Below, in pieces: positions 53,592 to 62,053 of a stretch of DNA of 64,000 nucleotides. Source of the stretch: Spirochaetota bacterium (lineage in GTDB: Bacteria > Spirochaetota > UBA4802 > UBA5550); the NCBI GenBank assembly GCA_025457915.1, contig JALOTL010000010.1, positions 55,824 to 119,823 on the forward strand, given 5' to 3'. A model generated the notes under the pieces. The model saw nothing but the letters and a program-made list of their open reading frames with translations, made no database searches and was not told the DNA's origin. The position numbers and the translations under genes were made by a program. Each line of letters opens with the position of its first letter. The first letter of the stretch is position 1.

Positions 53592-54236
53592 TCAATCAAA
53601 GAGCCCGAGAAATTCATCGGTCGTCATTATTACTCCCCCGCAAACCCCGCGCGAGCTGTACAGGGAAGTATTGTGCGACAGCTCGGTATAATCCGCCTGG
53701 GCGTCGCTTATGTGTATCACGTCGAAACCGTTGTCGGAGGAATCCCTTGCGGTCGTTTCGACGCACTGGCTGGTCGCGAGACCCGTGAACACCAGGACCC
53801 GGATACCTGCATCATCGAGCGTCCTTTTAATATCGCTTGAATTGAAAGCGCTGTATGTCGTTTTTTTTATCACGATGTCGTCCGGACCAGGCGATATCCC
53901 GTCATGCACCATGGACATGGGGTCGGATTCAAGCGGATATACGTTCGCAAGCCCTGCCTCCACGCCCCGTTCCCACGTATCCCTGAAAAATCTGTGGAGG
54001 TCGCTCCTGTCTTCCCTGTTGCCGCAAAGCCTCAGATATACGACGGGCATGCCGGTCTTCCTGAAGCGGCTGATAAGCATTGAGATATTGGGAATGACCG
54101 TATCCCTGCAGTGTCCGGTTATGTAGTCCAGGCAGCCGGGATTGATTGCGTTGAAGTATATTTGATAGTCGGATTCCCTTTCCAGGTAATATCTTTGCAT
54201 GTCGACTATGATAAGCGCTGTTTTTTTCCGGTGCAA
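53592..54236 (-). CDS. Isochorismatase-family cysteine hydrolase
   Basis: The 214-residue protein starts at TTG 54236 (GGAGAT 4-8 nt upstream). It has the family's triad: aspartate in ALIIVDMQRYY (about residue 12), lysine in IVIKKTTYSAF (about 122) and the nucleophilic cysteine in FTGLATSQCVETTARD (about 159). The cis-peptide region before that cysteine is typical. Such enzymes hydrolyse amides or vinyl ethers, including nicotinamide, biuret, N-carbamoyl compounds and isochorismate; the substrate cannot be told. It is a single gene with its own promoter, and MITE copy B lies 45 bp after its stop. Confidence 0.9.
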   Translation of the reverse strand: MHRKKTALIIVDMQRYYLERESDYQIYFNAINPGCLDYITGHCRDTVIPNISMLISRFRKTGMPVVYLRLCGNREDRSDLHRFFRDTWERGVEAGLANVYPLESDPMSMVHDGISPGPDDIVIKKTTYSAFNSSDIKRTLDDAGIRVLVFTGLATSQCVETTARDSSDNGFDVIHISDAQADYTELSHNTSLYSSRGVCGGVIMTTDEFLGLFD

Positions 54237-54315
54237 AAAGATCTCCGTTTTTTTATTCCAGTGGCGCGATTCCAGGGCCGTCCGCCGGTTTTTCTCAACG
54301 GTAGCGGGAATATTT

Positions 54316-54345
54316 TTTATATAAGCGATGTTTTTTTCTTGTCAA
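54316..54345 (-). promoter_or_regulatory. Probable promoter of the cysteine hydrolase gene
   Basis: On the minus strand TTGACA (54345-54340) and TATAAA (54321-54316) are 18 bp apart. The expected start lies about 70 bp upstream of the TTG at 54236. Confidence 0.55.
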
Positions 54346-54405
54346 TAAAGTAATTTTCTGGGAAAAATCAGGAAGGTTGACCAGGCTCCTTTAAGGGAAA
54401 CTATA

Positions 54406-56553
54406 ATGAAGAATATAAGCGTCATAGCCTCTCTCCTCGCCTCGATAATGTTATTAGGTATGGCCATATTCGTCATTATGAAAGACTGGCGCGACCAGAT
54501 AAACAGGTATTACGAGGTTTATAATATTTCCGGCATGGGGATTCTCTTCACCATGTTCCTGACCTACAGCTTCCCCGAGTCTTTCGACCTGACCCAGCTT
54601 AACAGGATAACCCAGCTTTCGACAGTTCTCTTTTTTGCCAGCCTCTTTACCATGTCCCTGGTGTTCCCTAAAAGCGAAAGGAGATTTCCGTTCAAGACGA
54701 CGGCATTGGTACTTACCCCGGCAGTGATTGTTGGAATCATTATCATATCGACAGATTTTTCCATAACAAGGGCCTATTTCAAGGACGGCAGCCTCATAAG
54801 GGAATACAGGTTTTTCTATTATGTTTATACGGGGGTGGCGTTTTTATATCTCATTTCAGGCATGGTGAACTTCATCAGAAAGTACCTGAAAACAGAAATC
54901 GAGGTATACAGGCTCCAGATGAGATACCTTTTTGTCGGGGGCTCCATTGCGGTTTTTTTTGCTTCCGTTTGTTCCATAATTCTCCCTATATTTCTCGGCT
55001 ATACAGAATTGTACGTCATCGGACCGTCAATAGCGGCAATGATTATGACCGTGGCGCTTTTCTATTCCGTTATCGCTTATCATCTCATGGATATAAAAAC
55101 AGTCATACACAAGACCGTCATGTATGCCATCACATCCATGGTCATTCTTGTCCCCCTGTACAGCATGGTCGTCCTCTATGAAAGGGGTGTATGGATATTC
55201 AGGGACATCGACCCGCTGCTCATGGCCGTATTTTTAGTTATCGTGTTCATTCTTTTCATGGTCTTCATACAGCCGCTGATAGACAAGATGTTCAAGAGAC
55301 GACAGTATGAATTCGGCATGATAATAGACGAGTTCATAAGGGACGTGGAAGAAAAGGGCGATTACAACAATATCATCAGAAGGATTGTCGAGGTGCTTGC
55401 CAGAAGCCTTTTCCTCAACAGGGCGTTTCTCGTCCTCCTGAATGACAGCACCAGGAGGTATGAGCTGGCATACAGCGCCGGCACGGAAAGCGTCGATATC
55501 ACCCCGGTCGACAGGGCCTCTCCGGTAATCAGGTGGTTCATCCGCAACCAGGACATGCTCCTCCTGGGCAGGATTTATACCGACGACAAATCCTTCGCGG
55601 ACATAAGGGACGATATAGCGGGCTTTTTTGTCGACAACAGGGTGCAGCTCATCCTTCCGATCTATCATGAAAGGAGGCTGCTCGGGCTTCTGTGCCTCGG
55701 GGAAAAGGAGTCCCTTGCCGGATTCAATCCGGACGAGATAGAGAAGCTGCAATATTTTCAGGACAAGAGCAACGGTTTCATAAGCACGTCGATTAATTAC
55801 GAACGAATAATGAAGGAGCAGATGATTGGAAGGACGATCGACCTGTCTTCAAAAATACTTTCCAGGACGGTCCCATCGGCCCTCCCGAACACGAAGAACA
55901 TAAAATTCGGCGCCTTTATCAAGCCCAAGTACTCGGAGGGAACCGATTATTTCGATTTCATCAGGCCTGGAGAACAGGGCATAGGCGTGATAACGACCGA
56001 TATATCCGGCGTGGGAATCAACAGCGCGCTCTATTCGGTGCTGCTGAGGTCGGCTTTCCATTCCAACCTTGACGAGGCGCCATCAACCTACAATGTCATG
56101 CAGAACATCAACAGCGTGCTTTTCGATTATTCAGACGGCAAGGGGGGGCTTATAACCGCTTATTATTTTTATTATGATTTTAATTCGGCCAGGCTGATGT
56201 ATACCAACGCGGGTTATCCTGCGCTGGAGGTATTCAGGATTGAAAAAAACAATTTTGATACTCTCGACACGGAGGGAATTCCGCTGGGTTACGACGGATC
56301 CGCTTCATACGGCATGGGAAGGACAAATATGACCAGGGGGGACATAGGGCTCCTTTATTCAAAGACGCTGGTCAACTCCAAAAATCAGAAGGGGGAGCAG
56401 TTCGGGCTCCTGAGGCTGAGGAGCCTGGTGATGGATAACAGGTACAGGCAGCCTGTCGAGATCGCTGAAGCGATAAAAAAATCATTCGAGTCTTTCATGG
56501 GATTGTCTCTGATCGATTCCGACATCATTACCATTTTATTTAAGATAGCATAA
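54406..56553 (+). CDS. Membrane sensor with GAF and SpoIIE-type phosphatase domains
   Basis: Order in 715 residues: eight or so membrane helices (about 5-300) of the type found at the N-terminus of some histidine kinases; a GAF domain (about 320-460) with LILPIYHERRLLGLLCLGEK; a PP2C-like SpoIIE/RsbU domain (about 490-715) with YFDFIRPGEQGIGVITTDIS (aspartates bind Mn) and YTNAGYPALEVFRI. The usual DVSGHG motif is read as DISGVG. Such phosphatases dephosphorylate STAS proteins in partner switching. A STAS gene lies at 9906, which may be the target, but the two are far apart. AAGGGAAA precedes the start. Confidence 0.87.
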   Translation: MKNISVIASLLASIMLLGMAIFVIMKDWRDQINRYYEVYNISGMGILFTMFLTYSFPESFDLTQLNRITQLSTVLFFASLFTMSLVFPKSERRFPFKTTALVLTPAVIVGIIIISTDFSITRAYFKDGSLIREYRFFYYVYTGVAFLYLISGMVNFIRKYLKTEIEVYRLQMRYLFVGGSIAVFFASVCSIILPIFLGYTELYVIGPSIAAMIMTVALFYSVIAYHLMDIKTVIHKTVMYAITSMVILVPLYSMVVLYERGVWIFRDIDPLLMAVFLVIVFILFMVFIQPLIDKMFKRRQYEFGMIIDEFIRDVEEKGDYNNIIRRIVEVLARSLFLNRAFLVLLNDSTRRYELAYSAGTESVDITPVDRASPVIRWFIRNQDMLLLGRIYTDDKSFADIRDDIAGFFVDNRVQLILPIYHERRLLGLLCLGEKESLAGFNPDEIEKLQYFQDKSNGFISTSINYERIMKEQMIGRTIDLSSKILSRTVPSALPNTKNIKFGAFIKPKYSEGTDYFDFIRPGEQGIGVITTDISGVGINSALYSVLLRSAFHSNLDEAPSTYNVMQNINSVLFDYSDGKGGLITAYYFYYDFNSARLMYTNAGYPALEVFRIEKNNFDTLDTEGIPLGYDGSASYGMGRTNMTRGDIGLLYSKTLVNSKNQKGEQFGLLRLRSLVMDNRYRQPVEIAEAIKKSFESFMGLSLIDSDIITILFKIA

Positions 56554-56731
56554 TCCGTCTTAATTCTTAATCCTGTTAAATCATTCTGGATCTTTAAATG
56601 GATCGCTGAAGATGATGATTGAAAAACGGTCAGACCGTGCGGAAAGGTTTTATGTCGCGATTTTCACAAGAACATCAATAAAAAATTTAATATATATTGT
56701 GTAATTAATATTAAAAAAAACACCTCATTTG

Positions 56732-56760
56732 TTGACAATACATGCTATTTAGTATAAAAT
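56732..56760 (+). promoter_or_regulatory. Probable promoter of the 56812 gene and queH
   Basis: TTGACA (56732-56737) and TAAAAT (56755-56760) are 17 bp apart, with start expected near 56767, about 45 bp before the ATG. Confidence 0.55.
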
Positions 56761-56811
56761 ATATGTTATAGACTCCTTGAAATAATAACTACTGATCCCG
56801 GGGGATTTAAA

Positions 56812-57159
56812 ATGGCGGAGAACGACTGCGATAATAAAAATTTTCGTGAACGGAGGGACGAGGTATACCTTTATAATTCCGTCTTCGGGGAATGCTATTG
56901 CGATGAATTGAAGGAGATGGACAAGCACGAGATACTTGTAAAAATTTGCGAAGTCATGGGGTCCAACCCCTGCAATTTCGGCCTTGCCGAACAGATATTC
57001 GAAAACCTGAAGTTCGACATAGCCAGATACGTTCTTCACCATGAGTATTGCAGATACAACGGGATCAGGTCCAAGCTGCTCCTCTGGCTCGACAGCAAAA
57101 TAAACCCGGACAACGCCAGGAAGCTCTCGACCTTCATCGATAAGTACCTCAATACATAG
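56812..57159 (+). CDS. Hypothetical helical protein upstream of queH
   Basis: The 115-residue protein is acidic and helical, with five cysteines (ECYCDEL near 29, NPCNF near 54, EYCRYNG near 80) but no regular zinc spacing. It has no signal peptide. A GGGGGA ribosome site and a good promoter support expression. It ends 8 bp before queH and so shares its transcript. I do not recognise the family. Cysteines and the partner raise the thought of a redox or iron-sulfur accessory role, but that is only a guess. Confidence 0.65.
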   Translation: MAENDCDNKNFRERRDEVYLYNSVFGECYCDELKEMDKHEILVKICEVMGSNPCNFGLAEQIFENLKFDIARYVLHHEYCRYNGIRSKLLLWLDSKINPDNARKLSTFIDKYLNT

Positions 57160-57167
57160 GGCCTCAC

Positions 57168-57749
57168 TTGTCCCGGAAAACGCTACTTCTCCATGCCTGC
57201 TGTGCGCCGTGCTTTTCATATGTTTACGAGCTTTTAAAAAACGATCACCTGATCGTTCCTTATTATTTCAATCCCAACATATCACCCGGCGATGAATATT
57301 CAAAGAGGCTGGATGAGCTTGAATCCTTTACAAGAAAAAAGGGACTTTCGCTTATTATTGGCCAATACGATACGGAATCGTGGAGGGAATGCGTCAGGGA
57401 TTACAGGTTCCAGGGCGAGGGATCGGAGAGGTGCCGGGAGTGCTTCAGGCTCAGGCTTGATTCCACCTTCAGGACGGCCGTCGATGCCGGGGCCGCCATG
57501 GCAGGCACGGTGATGAGCATCAGCCCTCACAAGGACTCCGCGGTCCTGAATTCCATAGGCTCCGAGCTCCGGGACAAATACGGCATGGAATACCTTGAAT
57601 CGGATTTCAAGAGGAACGGAGGATTTGAGAAATCCGTCATCATGTCAAGGCAGTATGGATTTTACCGGCAGAATTACTGCGGATGCCTTTATTCCAGGAA
57701 TGAAAGAACCAGGGACAGGGCCCTCTTGAAAAAAATCCGTTCGTTTTAA
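57168..57749 (+). CDS. queH: Epoxyqueuosine reductase QueH
   Basis: QueH catalyses the last step of queuosine synthesis in tRNA and replaces the unrelated B12-dependent QueG in many bacteria. The 193-residue protein fits the DUF208 family. It has the N-terminal LLLHACCAPCFSYVYELL (adjacent cysteines plus a CxxC, about 10-13), YYFNPNISPGDEYSKRL, the RCRECFRLRL cysteine pair (about 89-92) and the late YCGCLYSRNER. These cysteines bind the iron-sulfur cluster and a further metal. Start at TTG 57168. It sits between a hypothetical gene and a helicase; no other queuosine gene is near. Confidence 0.94.
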   Translation: MSRKTLLLHACCAPCFSYVYELLKNDHLIVPYYFNPNISPGDEYSKRLDELESFTRKKGLSLIIGQYDTESWRECVRDYRFQGEGSERCRECFRLRLDSTFRTAVDAGAAMAGTVMSISPHKDSAVLNSIGSELRDKYGMEYLESDFKRNGGFEKSVIMSRQYGFYRQNYCGCLYSRNERTRDRALLKKIRSF

Positions 57750-57773
57750 CCGCCTTCATTCGTTTAATAATTA

Positions 57774-59111
57774 ATGGACCTCAACCGTGAACAATTGAAG
57801 ACGGCCGTTTATCCGTCCGGCGTAGACCTGGTCATTGCCGGAGCCGGTACAGGGAAGACGAGAACGCTTGCGGAAAAAGCCGGAATGCTTATTAAGAACG
57901 GAATGGACCCGGCGTCCATACTGCTCCTGACCTTCAGCAGAAAGGCCGCCCGGGAGATAAGGGACAGGGTAAGGGGGATTTACGGAGACGCAGCGTCAGC
58001 TATAACCGCCGGAACGTTTCATTCCTTTTGCCTTGGTTTTCTGGAAGATCATCCGGGGCGTTTCATAAAAAGGTTCGGTTTCGGAGAATTCCCGTCTGTT
58101 TTGGACGAGGATTCGAAAAGAGACGTGCTGACGGGGATTGTTAAAGGGAGGCTTGACCGCTTTCTGGGACTGCCGGCCGGGGTGATAATACAGCTGTGTG
58201 AAGGACATTGCGGACGCGGGCCGGCTATCATGAAAAAACTGGAATCGTCCGGGCTGAACGGATCGATAAACGGACTGAAGGACAGTTATTCGCTGTATAA
58301 AAGGAAGAACGATCTCATGGATTTCCAGGACATGATCAGTTTCGCCTGCAGGCTCATGGCTGAAGATGACGTTTTACGGGATTCGATACGGGATGGAATT
58401 CATTATGTTCTTGTCGACGAGTACCAGGACACGTCGCCTGGTGATTTCGAATTATTGAATCTCATCATGCATCCGGCAAAAAGAAATCTTTTTTCCGTTG
58501 GGGACGACTGGCAGTCGATATACGGCTTCAGAAGGGCGAGCGTTGAGTACACGGTCAGGATGAAGAAGTATTTTCCAGAGGCAAGGATACACAGGCTGAG
58601 CGTCAACTACAGGTCAAGGAGCGAGATCATCGACCTTTCTTCGCGTTTTATCCGCCGAAACAGGTTCAGGACCTCAAAGAAACTGAGTTCATTCAGGGGA
58701 CGAGGGGGCAGGGTGAATTTTTTTATCATAAAAAATCCCGGGGAAGAGGCATTGGTCATCACCGGGATCATTGAAAAGGAATCCCGCCCCGGTAATGAAA
58801 TAGCGGTCCTTTACAGAAACAACTGGCAGGGCGAGGTCCTCTCGGGATCGCTCGGGATTGATTTGCCTTCTTTCAATGTCCATCTGATGACGATGCATTC
58901 TTCCAAGGGCCTGGAATTCGATACCGTCATAATCGCGGGAATATCCGACGGGATAATCCCGGACCAGGGCGCGGAAATCGAGGAGGAAAGAAGGCTTCTG
59001 TATGTGGCCATGACGAGGGCCCGGGACAGGCTTTATCTAATTGCTCATTTCAATCCCGGGGGGGAACTGTCCAGGTTTGCCCGTGAACTCGGGGCCGGGG
59101 ATTATTTATAA
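57774..59111 (+). CDS. Compact UvrD/Rep-type superfamily 1 DNA helicase
   Basis: At 445 residues this is well short of UvrD or PcrA (about 700), yet all core motifs are seen: Q motif LNREQLKTAV; Walker A AGAGTGKTRT (about 22-31); Ia LLTFSRKAAREI; II VDEYQDTSP (about 213); III VGDDWQSIYGFRRAS; IV RLSVNYRSR; V TMHSSKGLEFDTVII (about 370); VI LYVAMTRARDRLYL (about 412). Only about 95 residues lie between motifs IV and V, so the 2B domain is nearly absent, and 1B is reduced. It should unwind or translocate on DNA, but UvrD-type autoregulation through 2B cannot apply. It starts 24 bp after queH. Confidence 0.9.
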   Translation: MDLNREQLKTAVYPSGVDLVIAGAGTGKTRTLAEKAGMLIKNGMDPASILLLTFSRKAAREIRDRVRGIYGDAASAITAGTFHSFCLGFLEDHPGRFIKRFGFGEFPSVLDEDSKRDVLTGIVKGRLDRFLGLPAGVIIQLCEGHCGRGPAIMKKLESSGLNGSINGLKDSYSLYKRKNDLMDFQDMISFACRLMAEDDVLRDSIRDGIHYVLVDEYQDTSPGDFELLNLIMHPAKRNLFSVGDDWQSIYGFRRASVEYTVRMKKYFPEARIHRLSVNYRSRSEIIDLSSRFIRRNRFRTSKKLSSFRGRGGRVNFFIIKNPGEEALVITGIIEKESRPGNEIAVLYRNNWQGEVLSGSLGIDLPSFNVHLMTMHSSKGLEFDTVIIAGISDGIIPDQGAEIEEERRLLYVAMTRARDRLYLIAHFNPGGELSRFARELGAGDYL

Positions 59112-59219
59112 CCTGTTAAGGATATCGTCGTCCTGCTTTTTGTTAAGCCTGATTCCCAGACCAAGGAGGCTGCCTATGATAATGAGAGCGATAAAAATAA
59201 AGATTATTTGCTGCTGCAT
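59106..59219 (-). CDS. 37-residue single-helix membrane protein
   Basis: A short frame with a near-ideal ribosome site (AGGAGG 4 nt before ATG 59219). The product starts MQQQIIFIFIALIIIGSLLG, one membrane helix, and ends with a charged tail KKQDDDILNRL. Its stop overlaps the end of the helicase gene on the other strand by a few bases. Length and layout are those of small membrane regulators or toxin-like peptides, but no family or antitoxin is visible. The strong translation signal is the main support. Confidence 0.55.
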   Translation of the reverse strand: MQQQIIFIFIALIIIGSLLGLGIRLNKKQDDDILNRL

Positions 59220-59318
59220 CCCATCCTCCTTTTTTTATGTGACATAATCATTTTTAATATATATAAAAAATGGGAAAAAGAAAATCTTAATCCCATTTTT
59301 ATCAACAATTATGCAAAA

Positions 59319-59480
59319 TTATGCGCTCATGTCGATTTTGTTTCCCTTTGTCTCTTCCTTTATGGGCGCTTTTTGCACTGCCTTTTCGTTTTCCGGATTT
59401 ACCTTTTTGCTGTATTCTTTTGAATTGTCGAATACTCCCTTGTGTATATAATCCGCGTTAACGACTTTATCTATATTCAT
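59319..59480 (-). CDS. Small lysine/glutamate-rich protein with KID end motif
   Basis: The 53-residue product starts at ATG 59480, 4 nt after AAGGGAGGGG, a very strong ribosome site; a longer in-frame start at 59543 lacks one. It begins MNIDKVVNADYIHKG, has a charged, probably disordered middle and ends GNKIDMSA. The beginning and the end match the 51-residue protein at 42550-42705 in pattern (M-x-I-[ND]-[RK]-[IV]...A-D...K-I-D-x-x-A). Function unknown. It is monocistronic as far as visible. Confidence 0.62.
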   Translation of the reverse strand: MNIDKVVNADYIHKGVFDNSKEYSKKVNPENEKAVQKAPIKEETKGNKIDMSA

Positions 59481-59999
59481 ATACCCCTCCCTTGGTACAA
59501 ATATGATAAATAAATTTACATCAATATCTGAGAATTTCAACAAAAAAGATCTTTTTTTTCATTAATTTTTTATGGCTTAAATAAAGGAACCCCTAATAAT
59601 CAATTCAAAATATTCCCTTGTGGGCGATTTAAATGTATTAATTAGGGCGGTCACAAAAACCAGCTTTTTCATTTTAAAACAAACAAAAAGCTGGTTTTTT
59701 CAATACAAGCGCCCTATGGTAGGCACAAAAACGATAGTTTTTGTGATCACCCATTAGATTTTTTCAGCGGTTTTGTAATGAAAAATCAAATTTTTAGATT
59801 TGCCCATAAAAAAAGAACGATGAAAAAACGAATTCAAAAATTATTATATGTTTGTTTTTTTAAAAAACGGATTATTTTTTAAACCTTAGTTCGTGAATCA
59901 TTAAGGCGCCTTGCTGCCTGCAATTATTGTGGTTTCGCCTAGCTTGATGATTTAAATATAGATATTGAATAATTCCTGATAAATATATTTATTATAACC
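59481..59999. other. AT-rich intergenic region carrying MITE copy C
   Basis: Apart from the element at 59585-59805 and the upstream signals of the 59319-59480 gene, this 519-bp stretch is very AT-rich and has no supported frame. The last 190 bp before the Smr gene contain no clear promoter or ribosome site. Confidence 0.55.
59585..59805. mobile_element. MITE-like element, copy C (221 bp)
   Basis: Flanked by ATAA on both sides (59581-59584 and 59806-59809). The left end reads AGGAACCCCTAATAATC and the complement of the right end GGGCAAATCTAAAAAT. It is collinear with copy B over its full length with scattered changes. It keeps the arms AGGGCG...CGCCCT and an inner stem AAAACCAGCTTTTT...AAAAAGCTGGTTTT. 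The 9-bp hairpin (CACAAAAAC-gata-GTTTTTGTG) is also intact. Changes mostly fall outside the stems or in loops. It lies between genes and breaks nothing. Confidence 0.75.
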
Positions 60000-60254
60000 A
60001 TGGAACTGGAACTGGGAGATGAACTGGATCTTCATCACTTCCACCCCTCGGACACCGGGCCGGTTGTAAATGAATTCATCAGGATGTCAGTGGAAAAGGG
60101 ATATGGTGAAATACGCATAGTCCACGGAAAGGGGAAATCCGTGAAAAAAAATATTGTCAGAAATATCATCGAAAGTCACCCGGACGTTTCCGGATACAGG
60201 GATGACGGATCGAACTGGGGCGCCACGGTCGTTTATTTGAAAAAGGATATTTAA
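60000..60254 (+). CDS. Stand-alone Smr-domain protein
   Basis: The 84-residue protein is a single Smr domain: LDLHHFHPSDTGPVVNEFIR (the LDLHG-type start, here LDLHH), IRIVHGKGKSVKKNIVRNII (the HGxG motif) and GATVVYLKK at the end. Smr domains have nuclease or nucleic-acid-binding activity and act in MutS2 or in ribosome-collision rescue. No MutS2 partner is encoded here, so it is a free-standing form. The start has no visible ribosome site. The stop codon is part of a terminator stem. Confidence 0.87.
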   Translation: MELELGDELDLHHFHPSDTGPVVNEFIRMSVEKGYGEIRIVHGKGKSVKKNIVRNIIESHPDVSGYRDDGSNWGATVVYLKKDI

Positions 60255-60286
60255 AAGCGGATGGGATTTGTTCCGTCCGCTTTTTT
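60253..60286. terminator. Bidirectional intrinsic terminator after the Smr gene
   Basis: AAAAGCGGATGG pairs with CCGTCCGCTTTT (with one G-U pair), with A-runs and T-runs outside, so it works for both the Smr gene and the convergent DUF1992 gene. Confidence 0.8.
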
Positions 60287-60301
60287 ATGCGGGTACGCCT
60301 G

Positions 60302-60676
60302 TTATTTTTTCCTGCCCAGCTTATCCATTACCCTGGGATAATAAAACGGGTCAATGGTTCTATTCAGCCTTCTTTCCATCAACAGATTATACCTCAGCTG
60401 TTTTTCATTCAGGGTGTTCTGCAGCCCGGCCTTTTCAATTTCATCGACGCAGTTTTTTATCAGGTCGCTCAGGGATGATATGGTTTTCTTGAGTTCCAGT
60501 TCCTCGGGTATTAAACCGGCATTTTTAAGTATCTTATAGGCCATCCTGAGTTCCTGGGGTATGTTTTCAAGCCCGTCACCGGGAAGGGGTTTTCCGGACA
60601 GCGGGAGATTGTCCATATCTCCTTTTTTTATTGCTTCCTGTATCCTTCGCTCCGCGATAATTTCAAAGACGAACAT
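60302..60676 (-). CDS. DUF1992-family protein (DnaJ-homologue-C28-type conserved domain)
   Basis: The 124-residue protein matches DUF1992: EIIAERRIQEAIKKGDMDNL followed by SGKPLP (about 5-30), then RMAYKILKNAGLIPEELELK (about 44-63) and a C-terminal helical region with YNLLMERRLNR. The domain occurs alone in bacteria and in DNAJC28 in animals. Its biochemical role is not established. GGAGA stands before the start. It converges on the Smr gene across a shared terminator. Confidence 0.9.
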   Translation of the reverse strand: MFVFEIIAERRIQEAIKKGDMDNLPLSGKPLPGDGLENIPQELRMAYKILKNAGLIPEELELKKTISSLSDLIKNCVDEIEKAGLQNTLNEKQLRYNLLMERRLNRTIDPFYYPRVMDKLGRKK

Positions 60677-61069
60677 ACGGTCTCCTTGAATTCCTGCCGA
60701 AAAAAATTTGCCTTTCCCGCCTTTCTTTCTGCTTATCCGGCATAGTATTGTTTGTTGTTTGCGCCCGGGTATTTTCCTGACGGCCCTGATAATTAATATT
60801 ATGATTTCAATGTCAAAGCGTCAATAAATAATATCCGTCGCTGATTCATTAATTTTTATAAGCCTGCCGGGGATATTGTACGATACCGGAAATAATAATC
60901 CATTTATAATCCAAATATTTATTGACATATAAGGGATGGGATTTTAAAAATATGCCTATCGGGGGAGCCTTCTGGAATCCCTTGTATCATTGATAAAAAC
61001 CGGAACGAATCATGTTTTTTTATGAAGATTTCCGGTTTGAAACACCCATAATTCTTGAAGGAGAAGCAA
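60677..61069. other. AT-rich intergenic region with a promoter for the 61070 gene
   Basis: No gene is supported. TTGACA (60922-60927) and TAAAAA (60945-60950) at 17 bp form a likely plus-strand promoter, giving a leader of about 110 nt before the small membrane protein. No riboswitch fold was recognised in the leader. Confidence 0.5.
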
Positions 61070-61252
61070 ATGGACAGGGCAATAATGGATTTCATGAGAG
61101 AGTATAGCGTTTTTGTTCATAATGTTATCTATATAGCAGCTATCATAGTGGGTTTCGTCTGCATAACAGGATGCATAAGGTTCGGCATAGCGATCTACAG
61201 AAGGCATAAAGGAACATATCCTCCCGCGGCAAGCCAGATGGAGGAGCATTGA
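61070..61252 (+). CDS. Small single-helix membrane protein
   Basis: The 60-residue product starts at ATG 61070 behind AAGGAG. It has one central hydrophobic helix (about 16-42, HNVIYIAAIIVGFVCITGCI) flanked by an amphipathic start and a basic, proline-containing end. No family is recognised. It is followed after 30 bp by the VanY-type gene and may share its transcript. Good promoter and ribosome site support it. Confidence 0.65.
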   Translation: MDRAIMDFMREYSVFVHNVIYIAAIIVGFVCITGCIRFGIAIYRRHKGTYPPAASQMEEH

Positions 61253-61282
61253 TATCCGTCCTCTGAGAGTACTCTCCGATAG

Positions 61283-62053
61283 ATGAAATTCAGCAGATTC
61301 GTATTACCATTAATAACAATCCCATTAATTCTTTGCGCAGCCGATAAAGACCTGGAAATCCCCGGTCTTTATGGCGGTATTAAGCCATCCGATTACGTAA
61401 CCGGAAGATTCGTTCCTGAAAAAAATCCCCTTTTTTCATCTTTAAAAAAAAGCGGCGTTCCCGCGAAGGGCGACTGGCATTTTCTCAGAAGGGAGGCGAT
61501 CGCGTCCCTGAAAAAGCTTTATGACGATTTTCATGCCGAGCATCCTGACGAACCCTTCCAGGTCCAGAGCTCCACGAGAAATTTTTTTTCCCAGAAAACC
61601 ATATGGGAGTCCAAGTGGAAGGAGTTTTCCTCGAGGATGAAAATCAAATCAAACGATGAAAAGGGAGCGGCCGCGGTAGCTTCAGCCATCCTAAGGTATT
61701 CCTCGATGCCCGGCACATCAAGGCACCACTGGGGAACTGATTTTGACCTCAACGAGCTCAACAACCAATACTTCGAAACCGGAAAGGGCAGGGTCCTTTA
61801 CGACTGGCTGAAAAAAAACGCCGCCAGGTACGGTTTCTGTCAGCCGTATAACGCCGGAAGAAAATCCGGATACGAAGAGGAAAAATGGCACTGGTCCTAT
61901 ATGCCGCTTTCTAAAAAATTCCTCGAGGAATGGAACAATTCCTGCGGCAGCGACCCCGGGGCATTCAGCCGCAGGGGACTCTTTACGGGTTCCGAAATCT
62001 CGGGGCGTCGTTCCCATGAGTTTGTAAACGAAATCAACGGGGATTGCCGTTGA
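61283..62053 (+). CDS. VanY/DacB-like D-alanyl-D-alanine carboxypeptidase (peptidase M15)
   Basis: The 256-residue protein has a signal peptide (1-18, ending LCAADK). The M15B zinc site is seen in SRHHWGTDFDL (about 151-161, H-x6-D) and EKWHWSYMP (about 203-211, second histidine), with the substrate-binding QSSTRNFFSQKTIW earlier. Such enzymes trim the terminal D-Ala of peptidoglycan stem peptides. No vanA/H or resistance regulator is present, so ordinary wall maintenance is likelier than glycopeptide resistance. A GAGAGTACTCTC palindrome lies just before the start and may hide a weak ribosome site. Confidence 0.9.
   Translation: MKFSRFVLPLITIPLILCAADKDLEIPGLYGGIKPSDYVTGRFVPEKNPLFSSLKKSGVPAKGDWHFLRREAIASLKKLYDDFHAEHPDEPFQVQSSTRNFFSQKTIWESKWKEFSSRMKIKSNDEKGAAAVASAILRYSSMPGTSRHHWGTDFDLNELNNQYFETGKGRVLYDWLKKNAARYGFCQPYNAGRKSGYEEEKWHWSYMPLSKKFLEEWNNSCGSDPGAFSRRGLFTGSEISGRRSHEFVNEINGDCR

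Noticed and set aside
61283..62053. Glycopeptide-resistance reading of the VanY-type gene
   Set aside because: No vanH, vanA, vanX or VanRS-like gene is nearby; ordinary carboxypeptidase is the simpler call.
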